A stretch of DNA of 41,613 bases, taken from IMG/VR virus record IMGVR_UViG_3300049489_000709, positions 1-41,613 of that record. One strand, written 5' to 3'. Source of the stretch: a virus. Shown in pieces: positions 22,902 through 30,760 of the stretch (its first letter is position 1; every line of letters begins with the position of its first letter). The position numbers were made by a program, and so were the translations under genes. The notes beneath the pieces are model-generated. The model worked only from the letters and a program-made list of their open reading frames with translations, did not search any database and was not told where the DNA came from.

Positions 22902-23449
22902 AAATCACCATCGACATCCCCGATCACGGAACGCCGCAGTATGCTCTGCGGGCGCTGGCCGATGCGCTGCTGGCCGCGCTTGAGGCGCCCGCGCCGCAGC
23001 CGCCGGCCCCGCAGCCGCCAGCCCCGCCCGCGCCGCAGCCGCCGGCCCCGCCACCTTCGGGCAAGCTGAATTGGCACGACGAAATTCTGCGCGGCGACTA
23101 CGGGCGCAAGCTGTTCGTCGCCGAGCACGGCGTCGTGGACGTGTTCCCGTTCGTGGTCAACGGCCCGCCCTACGCGCCTCGCGGGCCGCTGATCCAGACC
23201 AGTGTGTCCGAGAATCAGGGGCACCCGTGGCTGCGCATCGTCGCCATTTCGCGCACGCCGGGCGACGTCACCTACAGCAACGCGCTCGCTTGGGTGCGCG
23301 GCAAGGAGACGATGGCCACGATTCTGGCCGGGGTGGACGCGGCGGTCGGCGAACGGCTCTACATCAACACTCTCATCGACGAGCAGGGCGACCCCGACCT
23401 TTCGACTGCCAGCGGGATGTCCATCGTCTGGTCGCAGGCGGTCGAGTGA
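22898..23449 (+). CDS. Hypothetical protein with Pro-rich linker (183 aa)
   Basis: ATGA overlap with the endolysin-holin gene. A 28-residue N-terminal segment (MKITIDIPDHGTPQYALRAL) is joined by a Pro-Ala-Gln linker (about residues 29-52) to a globular domain with DEILRGDYGRKLFVAEHGVV, HPWLRIVAISRTPGDVTYSN and DAAVGERLYINTLIDEQGDP. I do not recognise the family. The arrangement of a short strand-forming head, linker and domain occurs in small virion decoration or tail-associated proteins, but context here is the lysis cassette. Confidence 0.6.
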   Translation: MKITIDIPDHGTPQYALRALADALLAALEAPAPQPPAPQPPAPPAPQPPAPPPSGKLNWHDEILRGDYGRKLFVAEHGVVDVFPFVVNGPPYAPRGPLIQTSVSENQGHPWLRIVAISRTPGDVTYSNALAWVRGKETMATILAGVDAAVGERLYINTLIDEQGDPDLSTASGMSIVWSQAVE

Positions 23450-23739
23450 CAGCGGGAGGCATCGGCGCGGATGCCGACTTCGGCCGCGGCGGCGGCGACC
23501 CGCTGGGCGGGCCGGACGCGCCCGGCGCGGGCGGGCCGGAGACGCCGGACTTCTCGGCGGTGCTGATGCAGTTCAAGGTGCGCGATCGCTACTACGGCAC
23601 GCGCACCGTTCACATCAACTGGATCGACCCGCAAGGCGAGGCCGAGGAGCTTCTGCTGCGCCTGTGGCGCCTCTGGCACGCGGGCGAGGTCGAGCGCATC
23701 AACCTCGCGGGAGGCGCCAAGGAGCTGGGGGCGTGGTGA
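23446..23739 (+). CDS. Hypothetical protein (97 aa), end of the lysis operon
   Basis: Starts at GTG 23446 (GTGA overlap with the preceding stop). A Gly/Asp/Pro-rich N terminus of about 38 residues leads to a compact domain, FKVRDRYYGTRTVHINWIDP then EELLLRLWRLWHAGEVERI. It ends three bases from the convergent early operon. A GGTGAC-C-GTCACC inverted repeat (23735-23747) spans the junction and may act as a weak bidirectional stop. No family recognised. Confidence 0.6.
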   Translation: MTAGGIGADADFGRGGGDPLGGPDAPGAGGPETPDFSAVLMQFKVRDRYYGTRTVHINWIDPQGEAEELLLRLWRLWHAGEVERINLAGGAKELGAW

Positions 23740-23742
23740 CCG

Positions 23743-24285
23743 TCACCCCGCCACCGCCGTGACGAATCCCTTGCCCCTCCCTGCCAGCGCCCGCCGCACC
23801 TTCGCCAGCGGGATCAGTTCGCGGATGATGTCGCGCTGGGCGCGACGGTCGGCAGCGTGGTGCCCACCGAGGGCGCGGGCGGCGGCGAAGGCGGCTGCGG
23901 CGGCGGAGTCTGCGCCGGGGTCGGCGGCGGCGTCGGCGGCGAAGGCGGCTGCGGCTGTGGCGTCGGCGTAGACGGCAAAGGCGGCAAGGGCGGCGGCGAA
24001 GGCGGCACCGGCGGCGGCGTCTGACTCTTCCTTGTCCGCCCCGCGCAGCGCGCAGTCGATTGCCCACGCGCACGCGAGTTTCGACTCCTCTGACACCAGA
24101 TGCCAGACGCGCAGCGCGAAGCGCCCAGCGCATTCGCGTGCGTCGATGCCCAATTCGTGCAGTAACCACAGCATCCAGTCGCTACGCTTACACTCGCGCC
24201 ACGCCTGCTCTAGCGTGCGGTCGCCCACCCACTTGACGGCCTCTCGGCACGCGTCCATCGCCTTCAACTGCTCGCTGAATTTCAC
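23743..24285 (-). CDS. Ala-rich phage protein with Imm5-like features (180 aa)
   Basis: GTG start at 24285 with AGGGAGGAA just upstream; overlaps the previous stop (GTGA). The N terminus DACREAVKWVGDRTLEQAWR ECKRSDWMLWLL and the C terminus AQRDIIRELIPLAKVRRAL are the ends of a recurrent phage protein related to the putative immunity protein Imm5 family. The middle is a run of Ala/Asp helical repeats encoded by GGCGGC-rich DNA. It is the last gene of the leftward early operon. Function unknown; the Imm5 name is from toxin-immunity analogies only. Confidence 0.65.
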   Translation of the reverse strand: MKFSEQLKAMDACREAVKWVGDRTLEQAWRECKRSDWMLWLLHELGIDARECAGRFALRVWHLVSEESKLACAWAIDCALRGADKEESDAAAGAAFAAALAAFAVYADATAAAAFAADAAADPGADSAAAAAFAAARALGGHHAADRRAQRDIIRELIPLAKVRRALAGRGKGFVTAVAG

Positions 24286-25367
24286 GGGTTCCTCCCTGCG
24301 TCGATGGCGGCGCGAGCAGTGTCGTATTCGTCTATGTAGCGTGACAGGTACGATCCGCGCATCGCATCGGCCGCCTCCACGCACGCCCGCAGCCGCTCGA
24401 CCTCGGCTTGCGCGGCCTCAAGCTCTCCTGCGTGCTTGGCACAAATCTGTAGCGACTCGCGCGCTAGTGAGACTTCTGTGACCTGTTCATCCCGCTCCCG
24501 CGTGCGCTCCGCCAGTTCAGCGGTCAGGCGTTCGATGGTGGCGATGACGGGCAGCGCGCCGTGCCAGTTCCCCGGCTCGCCCTTGCCGCCAGTGCAGGCG
24601 CGGTAGATTTCCGCAATTGTGGCGTTCGCGGTGCGCGCTTCTTGCGCGTGTGCCTGCGCCTCGTTGCGGAGCGTTTTGCACAGATTGCGCGCCACGTTAA
24701 GCTCGCGCTCGATCCCGGCGCAATAGGCTGCGTGGTCGTCCCGCTCGCGCCGCGCCTCCGCCAGTTCGGCGGTCAGGCGTTCGATGGCGTCGGCAATTTC
24801 GACTCGGTGCATATGCGGGGACTCGCCCCACAAGAGCGAGAGGGCGCGCTTCGTATCCGGCGCGGGCGCATCGGGTGAGGGCGTGGTGTCGTCGGAGTTA
24901 CCCGACGCAAAGGGGGTGGCAGCGCGCGTCCCACCGCTCCGTTGATTGGGTGAAGGCGGGGCAGGAATCGTCGCAGTGTCTCGCGCTGATTCGCTGGCCG
25001 GCTCGGAGCCGGGCACCCGATCCTGCCAGCCCTCGTTGATCGGAATCGCGCGTAGCGCAGCGGTAGCGGCGACGTTCTTGGCGTGCTGCCACGCCTGCCG
25101 CTCGGGCGTGCCGATGCGCGGCTCCCTCGGCGGGCAGCGCAGCCCCGCCTCGGCGACCCTGCTATTCCACTCCTTGATCACCACGCCCCGCGCCTCCTCC
25201 TCCCACTGCTCTTTGGTGCCGCTGCCGAGAGTTTGGATGCGAACTTCGCCACACTGCGCGCCGCACTCATCGCATTGCGCAACGCGCCAGCGAAACGAGC
25301 CGCCCTCGACAACCGAGACGCGGCTGCCGCCGCAGAACGGGCACGGCAACGCGAGGATGCCGGTCAT
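24282..25367 (-). CDS. Lar-like zinc protein with coiled-coil repeats (361 aa)
   Basis: ATG 25367 follows GGAGGAA. The N terminus LPCPFCGGSRVSVVEGG with CDECGAQCGE and IKEWNSR is the Lar-type zinc-ribbon module; Lar-family proteins alleviate host restriction. Then follow an INEGWQDRV-type segment, a low-complexity Ser/Pro stretch, and coiled coils with IERLTAELAEARRERD and IERLTAELAERTRERD. It shares these modules with the next gene upstream, so both look like mosaics of the same parts, as in lambdoid Ead/Ea22 proteins. Coupled to neighbours by ATGA and GTGA overlaps. Confidence 0.7.
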   Translation of the reverse strand: MTGILALPCPFCGGSRVSVVEGGSFRWRVAQCDECGAQCGEVRIQTLGSGTKEQWEEEARGVVIKEWNSRVAEAGLRCPPREPRIGTPERQAWQHAKNVAATAALRAIPINEGWQDRVPGSEPASESARDTATIPAPPSPNQRSGGTRAATPFASGNSDDTTPSPDAPAPDTKRALSLLWGESPHMHRVEIADAIERLTAELAEARRERDDHAAYCAGIERELNVARNLCKTLRNEAQAHAQEARTANATIAEIYRACTGGKGEPGNWHGALPVIATIERLTAELAERTRERDEQVTEVSLARESLQICAKHAGELEAAQAEVERLRACVEAADAMRGSYLSRYIDEYDTARAAIDAGRNP

Positions 25368-26749
25368 GGCTGTTTCCTCCCTGCGCCGATGGCGGCGCGC
25401 ATCCGTCCGCGTTCCATTTCCATTGCGTCCAGAATATCGTTGCTGCTCGGGTATCGCCCCCTTGCTACCATTTCCACAAAGGGCCAATACCGCTCCGCAT
25501 CGGCTTCGGCTTGCTCGGCGCGAGAACTCAGCACCGCGGTGTCATAGGTGAGGTCATCGTGTTTGTTCAGCAACGCCCGCAGCCGCTCGCACTCGGCCCG
25601 CGCGTCGTCTAACTCTGCCAGTAGTGCGATAGGCTCGCCGCCGTGCTTGGCAACGAGCGTGTCGTGGTATTGATCGCGCTGCTGTCGCGCCTCCGCCAGT
25701 TCGGCGGTCAGGCGGGTGATGGCGGCGGCGGCGTCCTTCAAGGTGGCGCAGATCAGCAAGTCCTCGTCGTAGTCTGGTCGCGCTGGTATCGACATCTTGG
25801 GCGGGCGCCCAAGCGCGCACATTTCACCTATCATGTCCTGTGCTGCGCGCAGCCGCTCCACCAGTGCAGCATCGGGTGAGGGCGTGCTGCGGTTCACCGT
25901 GCGTGCGGCGCAGGTTCCTTCGTCCGTATCGTCATGGGGAGAGGGTGATAGCGTTGCTCGCGGTTTCCCACAGTTGACGACACAGCCAGCGTTGCGTGCG
26001 TCGTATTTCCATGCGTGCCAGCAGTAGCGATCATCCGGCAGTGGCGAAGCGGGCGAGGGCGGGACAGGCACATTGCGTTCCGGGTTATCCACCGTAGACC
26101 GCTCCTGCCCGCCCTCGTTGATCTGACACTCCGGGCAGGACCCGGCCATGATTCCGTGCGGGCAGGACGGCGGATCATCGTGCTTATCTACCAGCGCGCG
26201 CCAATCGGCCGAAGCCAAGCGTTCGCGCAGCCCGCCCCCGTTGATCGGTGCGGCGTTCGTTCCGACGGCCAACGCCTCAAATTCCTCGGCGTTGTCGGCG
26301 GTCTTGAAGCGACGGCGCAGCATTTCTATCGCTCGCGAGAGTCGCAGGTAGTCGGCAAGACCCTCTATCTGCCCACCCTGCTCCCTCGACGCGCAGCGCA
26401 GGCCCGCCTTCTCGCGCGCCCACTCCTCTAGCGTGATCGTGAGGTTGATGCGCGGGTCGTCGGCCGCTGCGGTGACCGCGCGTAATTCGTCGCAGCAGCG
26501 TCGCTCGCGCTCGATCCGCGCCACGGCGCAGGCGTGGTGGTACCGCCAGCAGCCGTCGTAGTGCGTCGCGCCCTCACCGGGCTTCTCCGCGCGCAGCCCC
26601 GCCTCGGCGGCGTCGCAGAGGGCGATGACGTGCGCGGGCAGTATCTCGATGGCTTCTTGCAGCGACAGCACCGCCGCCGTTGCTGTCGCCCGTTGTCGCA
26701 GCGCGTCAATCGCCTGCGCGATGCCGTGATTTTGACTGTCGCCCCCCAT
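25364..26749 (-). CDS. Ead/Ea22-like mosaic protein (461 aa)
   Basis: ATG 26749 has AGGAGG ten bases upstream. The N terminus is a helical domain (AIDALRQRATATAAVLSLQE) with a Cys/His-bearing segment (HYDGCWRYHHACAVARIERE). Two further Cys/His motifs follow, SCPHGIMAGSCPEC and CWHAWKYDARNAGCVVNC, then TPSPDA and the coiled-coil unit ITRLTAELAEARQQRD. Such long early phage proteins assembled from exchangeable segments resemble Ead/Ea22. No enzymatic motif is evident. Its role is presumably early takeover of, or interference with, the host. Confidence 0.6.
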   Translation of the reverse strand: MGGDSQNHGIAQAIDALRQRATATAAVLSLQEAIEILPAHVIALCDAAEAGLRAEKPGEGATHYDGCWRYHHACAVARIERERRCCDELRAVTAAADDPRINLTITLEEWAREKAGLRCASREQGGQIEGLADYLRLSRAIEMLRRRFKTADNAEEFEALAVGTNAAPINGGGLRERLASADWRALVDKHDDPPSCPHGIMAGSCPECQINEGGQERSTVDNPERNVPVPPSPASPLPDDRYCWHAWKYDARNAGCVVNCGKPRATLSPSPHDDTDEGTCAARTVNRSTPSPDAALVERLRAAQDMIGEMCALGRPPKMSIPARPDYDEDLLICATLKDAAAAITRLTAELAEARQQRDQYHDTLVAKHGGEPIALLAELDDARAECERLRALLNKHDDLTYDTAVLSSRAEQAEADAERYWPFVEMVARGRYPSSNDILDAMEMERGRMRAAIGAGRKQP

Positions 26750-26831
26750 GGTGTACCCTCCTCGGTAGTGGTCCCCTGCAAGTGGGGATGGCGCGGTGCC
26801 CATGGCACGGACACCCCTCCTCGCTCGTGTC

Positions 26832-26862
26832 GGCGCCCCCGGTATCCCCTGCCGGGGGCGCC
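26832..26862 (-). other. Perfect 11-bp GC hairpin in a 143-bp intergenic gap
   Basis: GGCGCCCCCGG and CCGGGGGCGCC (26832-26842, 26852-26862) form a perfect stem around a 9-base loop. There is no T-tract on either side, so it is not a standard terminator. It sits between two early genes, where translational coupling is interrupted, and may be an mRNA stability, processing or attenuation element. A second palindrome GTGCC-CAT-GGCAC lies nearby (about 26799-26811). Confidence 0.7.
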
Positions 26863-26892
26863 CGCCGGCCTTCATCATGAAGTATAGGCCAG

Positions 26893-27252
26893 CTACTCCG
26901 CGGCGTCCATTTCTTCCGACAGGATGTGGAGCACGGCGATCTTGATGGCGGCCGTGATCGACCTTTCGTCGCCCAGCGACACGATGTCGACGTCGTCTGG
27001 CGCGTGCGGGTAGTTGGAGAACATACGGAAGGTGTAGACCTCCCAGCCCGGCACGGTCTTGGTGCCGAGAATGGTGCTGACCGCGATCTGGCACGGGGCG
27101 ATGTAGACGCTGTCGTCGATCACGACGGCGCCGAAGCCGGATCCGTCCTGCCATTCTTCTTCGGCGTCGAAGCGGACCCGCAGGTCTTCCCGCTTGATCG
27201 CCTTCAGCTTGGACTCCGTGATCTCGATCGCCGCCTCGAACTGCTGGTTCAT
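26893..27252 (-). CDS. Hypothetical early phage protein (119 aa)
   Basis: AAGGAGG precedes the ATG. The protein begins MNQQFEAAIEITESKLKAIK and has an alternating strand/helix pattern (VVIDDSVYIAPCQIAVSTIL, WEVYTFRMFSNYPHAPDDVD, ITAAIKIAVLHIL), acidic overall. It has the look of a small single-domain phage protein of unknown role. It overlaps the XRE gene upstream by ATGA. Confidence 0.7.
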   Translation of the reverse strand: MNQQFEAAIEITESKLKAIKREDLRVRFDAEEEWQDGSGFGAVVIDDSVYIAPCQIAVSTILGTKTVPGWEVYTFRMFSNYPHAPDDVDIVSLGDERSITAAIKIAVLHILSEEMDAAE

Positions 27253-27500
27253 GTGGCCTCCTTGGCTGGGATGACAATCATCCCATTGATGAGCTGTGCT
27301 TTGGGGTGTTGCCCGGTCAGCAGCAGGAACAGGCGCCAGCGCGCATAGTCCATGTTGCGCCGCCCGGATTCGTACTCGGCCCAGCGCGGCGCGGCGGACA
27401 GGTTCACCAGTGCCGCCGCTTGCGCGAGAGACAACTTGGCGCGGCGCCGCGCCGCCTTGATCTGCTCCGGCGTCGGCGGCTTGCCTTTCGGATCGGTCAT
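27249..27500 (-). CDS. XRE-type HTH protein (83 aa)
   Basis: PEQIKAARRRAKLSLAQAAA LVNLSAAPRWAEYESGRRNM reads as an XRE-type helix-turn-helix in which the usual second and third helices are clear; the C terminus WRLFLLLTGQHPKAQ resembles the DUF3653-type phage regulators. ATGA overlaps on both sides. It probably binds DNA and tunes early or middle transcription. Confidence 0.8.
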   Translation of the reverse strand: MTDPKGKPPTPEQIKAARRRAKLSLAQAAALVNLSAAPRWAEYESGRRNMDYARWRLFLLLTGQHPKAQLINGMIVIPAKEAT

Positions 27501-27670
27501 GAGGCGGCTCCCTTGTTATGCGCGGGGATGGTGACCTCCTCGCGCCCGGCCCCGTGGCAGCGCGCGCACTGGATCGCGCGCGTGTCGCCGTCGGCGGTCG
27601 GGATGTCGATGTACCCGTGCCAGCAGGCTGGACACGGGACCCACTTGGTTTCCATGGGCCCCGGTTCCAT
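27497..27670 (-). CDS. Small zinc-ribbon protein (57 aa)
   Basis: CPACWHG and CARCHGAG form a DnaJ-like pair of Cys motifs for one zinc ion in a 57-residue protein. The start at 27670 is chosen because ATG overlaps the preceding stop (TGATG); an in-frame ATG at 27655 would shorten it by five residues. Ends in ATGA with the XRE gene. Probably a nucleic-acid or protein binding adaptor. Confidence 0.7.
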   Translation of the reverse strand: MEPGPMETKWVPCPACWHGYIDIPTADGDTRAIQCARCHGAGREEVTIPAHNKGAAS

Positions 27671-28062
27671 CAGCCGTACACGATCGCGTTCAGGAGGCCG
27701 GCCTGCACGATGCAGTCGGCGGCCTCGGAGTCGATGTCCGCATCATCGTTGGCGGGAGCGGTGGCCACTTGGGCGAGCAGGTCCGGGCGCAGGCGGATCT
27801 GCCCGCCCAAGATGCGCTCGATGCCCTTGCGGATGGTGTCGTAGGTCACCGTGCCCACGAACCCGGCCTTCGATTCCGGGTCGTCGCGGTCGACTTCCTC
27901 GTCGTCGTAGGCGTCGAACGACACATAGCCCCAATCGGTGCCCTCCGTGCGCTTGATGTCGCCGGCACAGCACCAGTAGCCGATGCCGCCTTCGAGCGCG
28001 GTACACATGATGTCGGCGCAGGTCTGGTCGGTGATCTCTGCCTTGATGGTGATCGTGCTCAT
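27670..28062 (-). CDS. Hypothetical early phage protein (130 aa)
   Basis: MSTITIKAEITDQTCADIMC followed by ALEGGIGYWC is a pattern seen in many phage early proteins, with an acidic middle (DAYDDEEVDRDDPE) and a helical segment (YDTIRKGIERILGGQI). Cysteines in the first 35 residues could bind metal but have no standard spacing. Function unknown. ATGA overlap with the next gene upstream. Confidence 0.7.
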   Translation of the reverse strand: MSTITIKAEITDQTCADIMCTALEGGIGYWCCAGDIKRTEGTDWGYVSFDAYDDEEVDRDDPESKAGFVGTVTYDTIRKGIERILGGQIRLRPDLLAQVATAPANDDADIDSEAADCIVQAGLLNAIVYG

Positions 28063-28244
28063 TGGTTCACCTTGTCGCAGAGACGTTCGATCTCGGCGTC
28101 CAGCAGCGGGACGAGCACGCCGCAGTCGGTGGCGATCTCGGCGAATTCGTCCGCCGGGTCATAGGGGCGCACTTGCCACGCGCGCAGGGCGGCGAGGATG
28201 GTGGCCAGCTCGCGGCGGTTGACTCGGATGATGATCGTTTCCAT
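28059..28244 (-). CDS. Hypothetical early protein (61 aa)
   Basis: Start at ATG 28244 with AAAGGAGA six bases upstream. Beginning METIIIRVNRRELATILAAL, it is a short strand followed by two predicted helices (FAEIATDCGVLVPLLDAEIE). No motif recognised. The frame extends further upstream without a stop, but the RBS decides this start. Confidence 0.65.
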   Translation of the reverse strand: METIIIRVNRRELATILAALRAWQVRPYDPADEFAEIATDCGVLVPLLDAEIERLCDKVNQ

Positions 28245-28255
28245 TGGCTCTCCTT

Positions 28256-28795
28256 TCATTCGTAGCGGGGGATGACGTCGGGGTACGGGCGCGGCGGGTG
28301 CTGGGTCAGCATCGCCTCCAGCGCGTAGTCGCAGAGCACGCTGCCGATCTGCCCGTAGGGGCCGCGGGCCTCGTTGTCCGCGCGGCACGCATCGTTGAGC
28401 GTGTTCACCAGCTCTCGGGCGTGATGGCCGTTGAAGAACGTGGTGTGGCGCCCGACGGGGTAGCCGCAGTCGTACCACCAGCCCCCCTCCTCGGGGCCGC
28501 CGAAGGCGCGGTTGGTGGAGTACACGGCGACGTAGAGCATCCGCGCGGCCTTGCGCTCGCGGCGCGTCTTGGGCGCGCGCGGCGCCTTGGGCGCCGGCTC
28601 GGGGCGGTACTTCGCCTCCTGCTCTAGCCGCTGCCGCTCCAACCCGGTGAGCTGCCCGGCCTGCTGGGCCTTCGACAGCATGGTGGAGAACAGGTCGCCC
28701 AGCGGCGCCAGCTCGCGCCGCCGCAACCCTGCGTCGTGCCGCTCGCGCCAGATGATCTGCGCGAAGCAGCGCAGCCGTTGGTATTCGGTGTTCAT
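28256..28795 (-). CDS. Hypothetical early protein (179 aa)
   Basis: AAGGAGG lies before ATG 28795. The N-terminal 65 residues are helical, a Pro/Lys/Arg-rich hinge follows (PEPAPKAPRAPKTRRERKAA), and the C-terminal domain has aromatic strands (MLYVAVYSTNRAFGGPEEGG, WWYDCGYPVGRHTTFF). The two-domain layout with a basic hinge is clear, but I recognise no family. Confidence 0.65.
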   Translation of the reverse strand: MNTEYQRLRCFAQIIWRERHDAGLRRRELAPLGDLFSTMLSKAQQAGQLTGLERQRLEQEAKYRPEPAPKAPRAPKTRRERKAARMLYVAVYSTNRAFGGPEEGGWWYDCGYPVGRHTTFFNGHHARELVNTLNDACRADNEARGPYGQIGSVLCDYALEAMLTQHPPRPYPDVIPRYE

Positions 28796-28796
28796 G

Positions 28797-29105
28797 TCAG
28801 CCCTCCTTCCTTACGAACGGGGTCGAATCATTCAGCTTCGAGAGGAGCGCGCGGCCTTCGTATTGCACGCCGGCCAGCCCCTCCGCGATGTCGGCCACGC
28901 TCCCGTTGATCTTCAGCACGCGCAGCAGGAAGGCGGCCAGCTCGGGCGCCGCCGCGATCAGGACGGCATTGGCCGCCGTCTCGTAAACGTCCCGCTTCAT
29001 GCTGCTCGGGAACGAGGCCACGCTGCGCCCGTTGCTGTCGTTGACGCCGAAGCCGGCGTAGCCTGCCTTGCTGCGCACCAACCACGGACCGGGGGTGTGG
29101 ATCAC
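28797..29105 (-). CDS. Conserved phage protein of the HTPGPW type (102 aa)
   Basis: The N terminus IHTPGPWLVRSKAGYAGFGV and the later block ETAANAVLIAAAPELAAFLL are the two hallmarks of a widespread phage and prophage hypothetical family (HTPGPW ... NA-LIAAAPELL). Its molecular role is unknown. Overlaps the upstream gene (ATGA) and ends one base before the downstream RBS region. Confidence 0.8.
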   Translation of the reverse strand: MIHTPGPWLVRSKAGYAGFGVNDSNGRSVASFPSSMKRDVYETAANAVLIAAAPELAAFLLRVLKINGSVADIAEGLAGVQYEGRALLSKLNDSTPFVRKEG

Positions 29106-29272
29106 GACTCCACCTCCTCGCGGTGGTTGTCCGCGATGCGCACGCAGATCTTGATAAGCCGGCGCCGGGCGGCCACCTCCTCGTCGGACTCCAGCGAATC
29201 GTTCATGTGCTCCCAGCAGTCGCGCAGGTCGGACAGGGTGTTCTGGAAACGGCAGTAACCCATGTTGCTCAT
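29102..29272 (-). CDS. Small MGYCRF-type phage protein (56 aa)
   Basis: MSNMGYCRFQNTLSDLRDCW followed by an acidic helix (SLESDEEVAARRRLIKICVR) matches a common tiny phage protein type beginning MGYCRFENT. It has ATGA overlaps on both sides and may alternatively start at the second Met. The Cys at 7, 19 and 43 are conserved-looking. Role unknown. Confidence 0.75.
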   Translation of the reverse strand: MSNMGYCRFQNTLSDLRDCWEHMNDSLESDEEVAARRRLIKICVRIADNHREEVES

Positions 29273-29511
29273 TTGGCCCTCCTCTTGGCGTTGAGTTTGG
29301 TCATGCGCTCGGCCAGCACGCGGCTGCGGAGCGCGATGTCGTACACGTCGGACAGGCGGATGTACTCCGCCCGCTGGGTCCGCGCCGGGCGCAGCATCAG
29401 CATATCGCCGGGGAGCAGCGACACGACGAGCTTGCGCCCGCGCGCGTCCGCGTATCGCCCGACGTACTCTCGGGCGGTGACGCGGGTGGTCTTGCGGGTG
29501 ATCGGGGTCAT
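29269..29511 (-). CDS. Hypothetical basic early protein (80 aa)
   Basis: MTPITRKTTRVTAREYVGRY then KLVVSLLPGDMLMLRPARTQ is a small beta-rich, strongly basic protein of a recurrent phage type (a PGD-L-RPAR motif). The C terminus is a basic helix ending KLNAKRRAK. It may bind nucleic acid, judging by charge only. ATGA-coupled to its neighbours. Confidence 0.65.
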   Translation of the reverse strand: MTPITRKTTRVTAREYVGRYADARGRKLVVSLLPGDMLMLRPARTQRAEYIRLSDVYDIALRSRVLAERMTKLNAKRRAK

Positions 29512-30041
29512 TTGGCCTCCGGCTTGGCGCCGTGCGGGCGCCAGCTATCGCGCAACCACGACAACGGCCCCGCCTCGAAGACCTTGCTCTCCGTGCCGTC
29601 TTTCTTGAGCAGGCGGATGATGATGTCCCCCGGATCGGGGCGTTGCTGCCAACGAAGGCGATTCGGGCGCACCGATTGATCCGACCACACCTCGATCTTG
29701 CCGAGCCGCCCGGTGGGGCGCGCTTCCCGTTCCATGCCGTATTTGTAGGGGCGCGTCCATTCCGCCACGACGGTCCCGGCCGGCAGCCAGCCAGCGTTCG
29801 AGATTGCGGCGGCCACCCGGGCTGCGTCGAGCGCCAGCCTCGCGTCGCTTTTGGCTTTGTCTGCGGCGGTGATCGCGGCGCCGAAATTCGCGTCAGCCTC
29901 GGCGTACAGCTTGCGCAAGGCGTCGGCGCGGGCCGCTTCGATGGCCTCCTTGCGCGGGAGGATGAATTCGTCCCTCGCTTGGCGCGCCTTGGCGAGTTCC
30001 TCGCGCGCGGTGGCGAGTGCCTCCTTGAGTGAGTCGATCAT
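29508..30041 (-). CDS. Coiled-coil early protein (177 aa)
   Basis: ATG 30041 follows GGAGG. The first 75 residues are a charged helix (LKEALATAREELAKARQARD ... FGAAITAADKAKSDARLALD); a C-terminal domain of about 95 residues contains VVAEWTRPYKYGMER, GKIEVWSDQSVRPN and IIIRLLKKDGTE, which looks beta-rich. Probably an oligomer through the helix. No family recognised. Confidence 0.65.
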   Translation of the reverse strand: MIDSLKEALATAREELAKARQARDEFILPRKEAIEAARADALRKLYAEADANFGAAITAADKAKSDARLALDAARVAAAISNAGWLPAGTVVAEWTRPYKYGMEREARPTGRLGKIEVWSDQSVRPNRLRWQQRPDPGDIIIRLLKKDGTESKVFEAGPLSWLRDSWRPHGAKPEAK

Positions 30042-30388
30042 GCCACCTCCTTCAATCCGTTGAGTCGATCGAACTGGCGCACATAGGCGCGCAGGTCCGT
30101 CTCGCTGGGGATCTGGAGCACGACCGGCGCTTGCCGGGTCGGCTTGCACCAGCTCGGGTACACGTTGGCGGGGGGCTTCTCCAGCATCTTGCGGAAGCGC
30201 TCCCGGGCCAGATATTCGGCGTGCATGGTCAGGTGGACGGCCGCCTTCTTGGCCAGCCTATCGCCGTCCAACCGCACGAACTCGCGGAAGGTGCGGCGAG
30301 CCTTGTCGGCCGGGGAGGCGAACAGGGCGCGCATGATGGCGAGGCGTTCCTCCTCCTCCTTCTGCGCGGCTTCGTACCGGCGGCTCAT
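30038..30388 (-). CDS. Hypothetical early protein (116 aa)
   Basis: ATGA overlap with the gene upstream. Mostly helical and basic: MSRRYEAAQKEEEERLAIMR, then FREFVRLDGDRLAKKAAVHL TMHAEYLARERFRKML; the C terminus has SWCKPTRQAPVVLQIPSETD. No recognisable catalytic motif. Its place in a run of coupled genes suggests joint expression with the coiled-coil protein downstream. Confidence 0.65.
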   Translation of the reverse strand: MSRRYEAAQKEEEERLAIMRALFASPADKARRTFREFVRLDGDRLAKKAAVHLTMHAEYLARERFRKMLEKPPANVYPSWCKPTRQAPVVLQIPSETDLRAYVRQFDRLNGLKEVA

Positions 30389-30558
30389 AGCCACGCCCCG
30401 GAGGAGAGGAAGCGCACCGCCTCGTCCATCGTCACCGGGCCGTACAGCACCTCGGCGATGGTGTCCGTGTTGGGCAGGAACTCGACCACGGCGAAGCCGG
30501 TAGCCGGCGGCGGCAGGGGCGCGCGCTCGGCGCTGACGATTCCGATGTCGCGGCTCAC
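30385..30558 (-). CDS. Small hypothetical early protein (57 aa)
   Basis: Starts at GTG 30558 (GTGA overlap; GAGGTGGG just upstream). MSRDIGIVSAERAPLPPPAT is followed by a compact strand/helix segment (GFAVVEFLPNTDTIAEVLYG, VTMDEAVRFLSSGAWL). No family recognised; the Pro-rich N terminus is probably disordered. Confidence 0.6.
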   Translation of the reverse strand: MSRDIGIVSAERAPLPPPATGFAVVEFLPNTDTIAEVLYGPVTMDEAVRFLSSGAWL

Positions 30559-30749
30559 TTGCCCACCTCGCGCGCCTTGATGGTCGTCGGCGCGTTGGTG
30601 CGCAGGCCGGCATAGTTGCCGTCTGGCCACTGCGCCGGGCAGATGCCATCCAGCACCAGTTCGATCGCGTCCTGCTCGCTTTCCGCGGTGACCTCGACGA
30701 AAACGTGGTCGGTCTTCGTGCGGGTCAGGTGTACCTCGTACTTTCGCAT
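30555..30749 (-). CDS. Small hypothetical early protein (64 aa)
   Basis: AGGAGG precedes ATG 30749. MRKYEVHLTRTKTDHVFVEV followed by TAESEQDAIELVLDG is a strand-strand-helix pattern found in many tiny phage proteins whose A-E-S-x-x-D-A-I-E block follows a hairpin. Role unknown. Confidence 0.65.
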   Translation of the reverse strand: MRKYEVHLTRTKTDHVFVEVTAESEQDAIELVLDGICPAQWPDGNYAGLRTNAPTTIKAREVGK

Positions 30750-30760
30750 AGCCCCTCCTT

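Noticed and set aside
23735-23747. Intrinsic terminator at the convergent junction
   Set aside because: GGTGAC-C-GTCACC is a palindrome with a one-base centre and no T-tract; at most a weak element.
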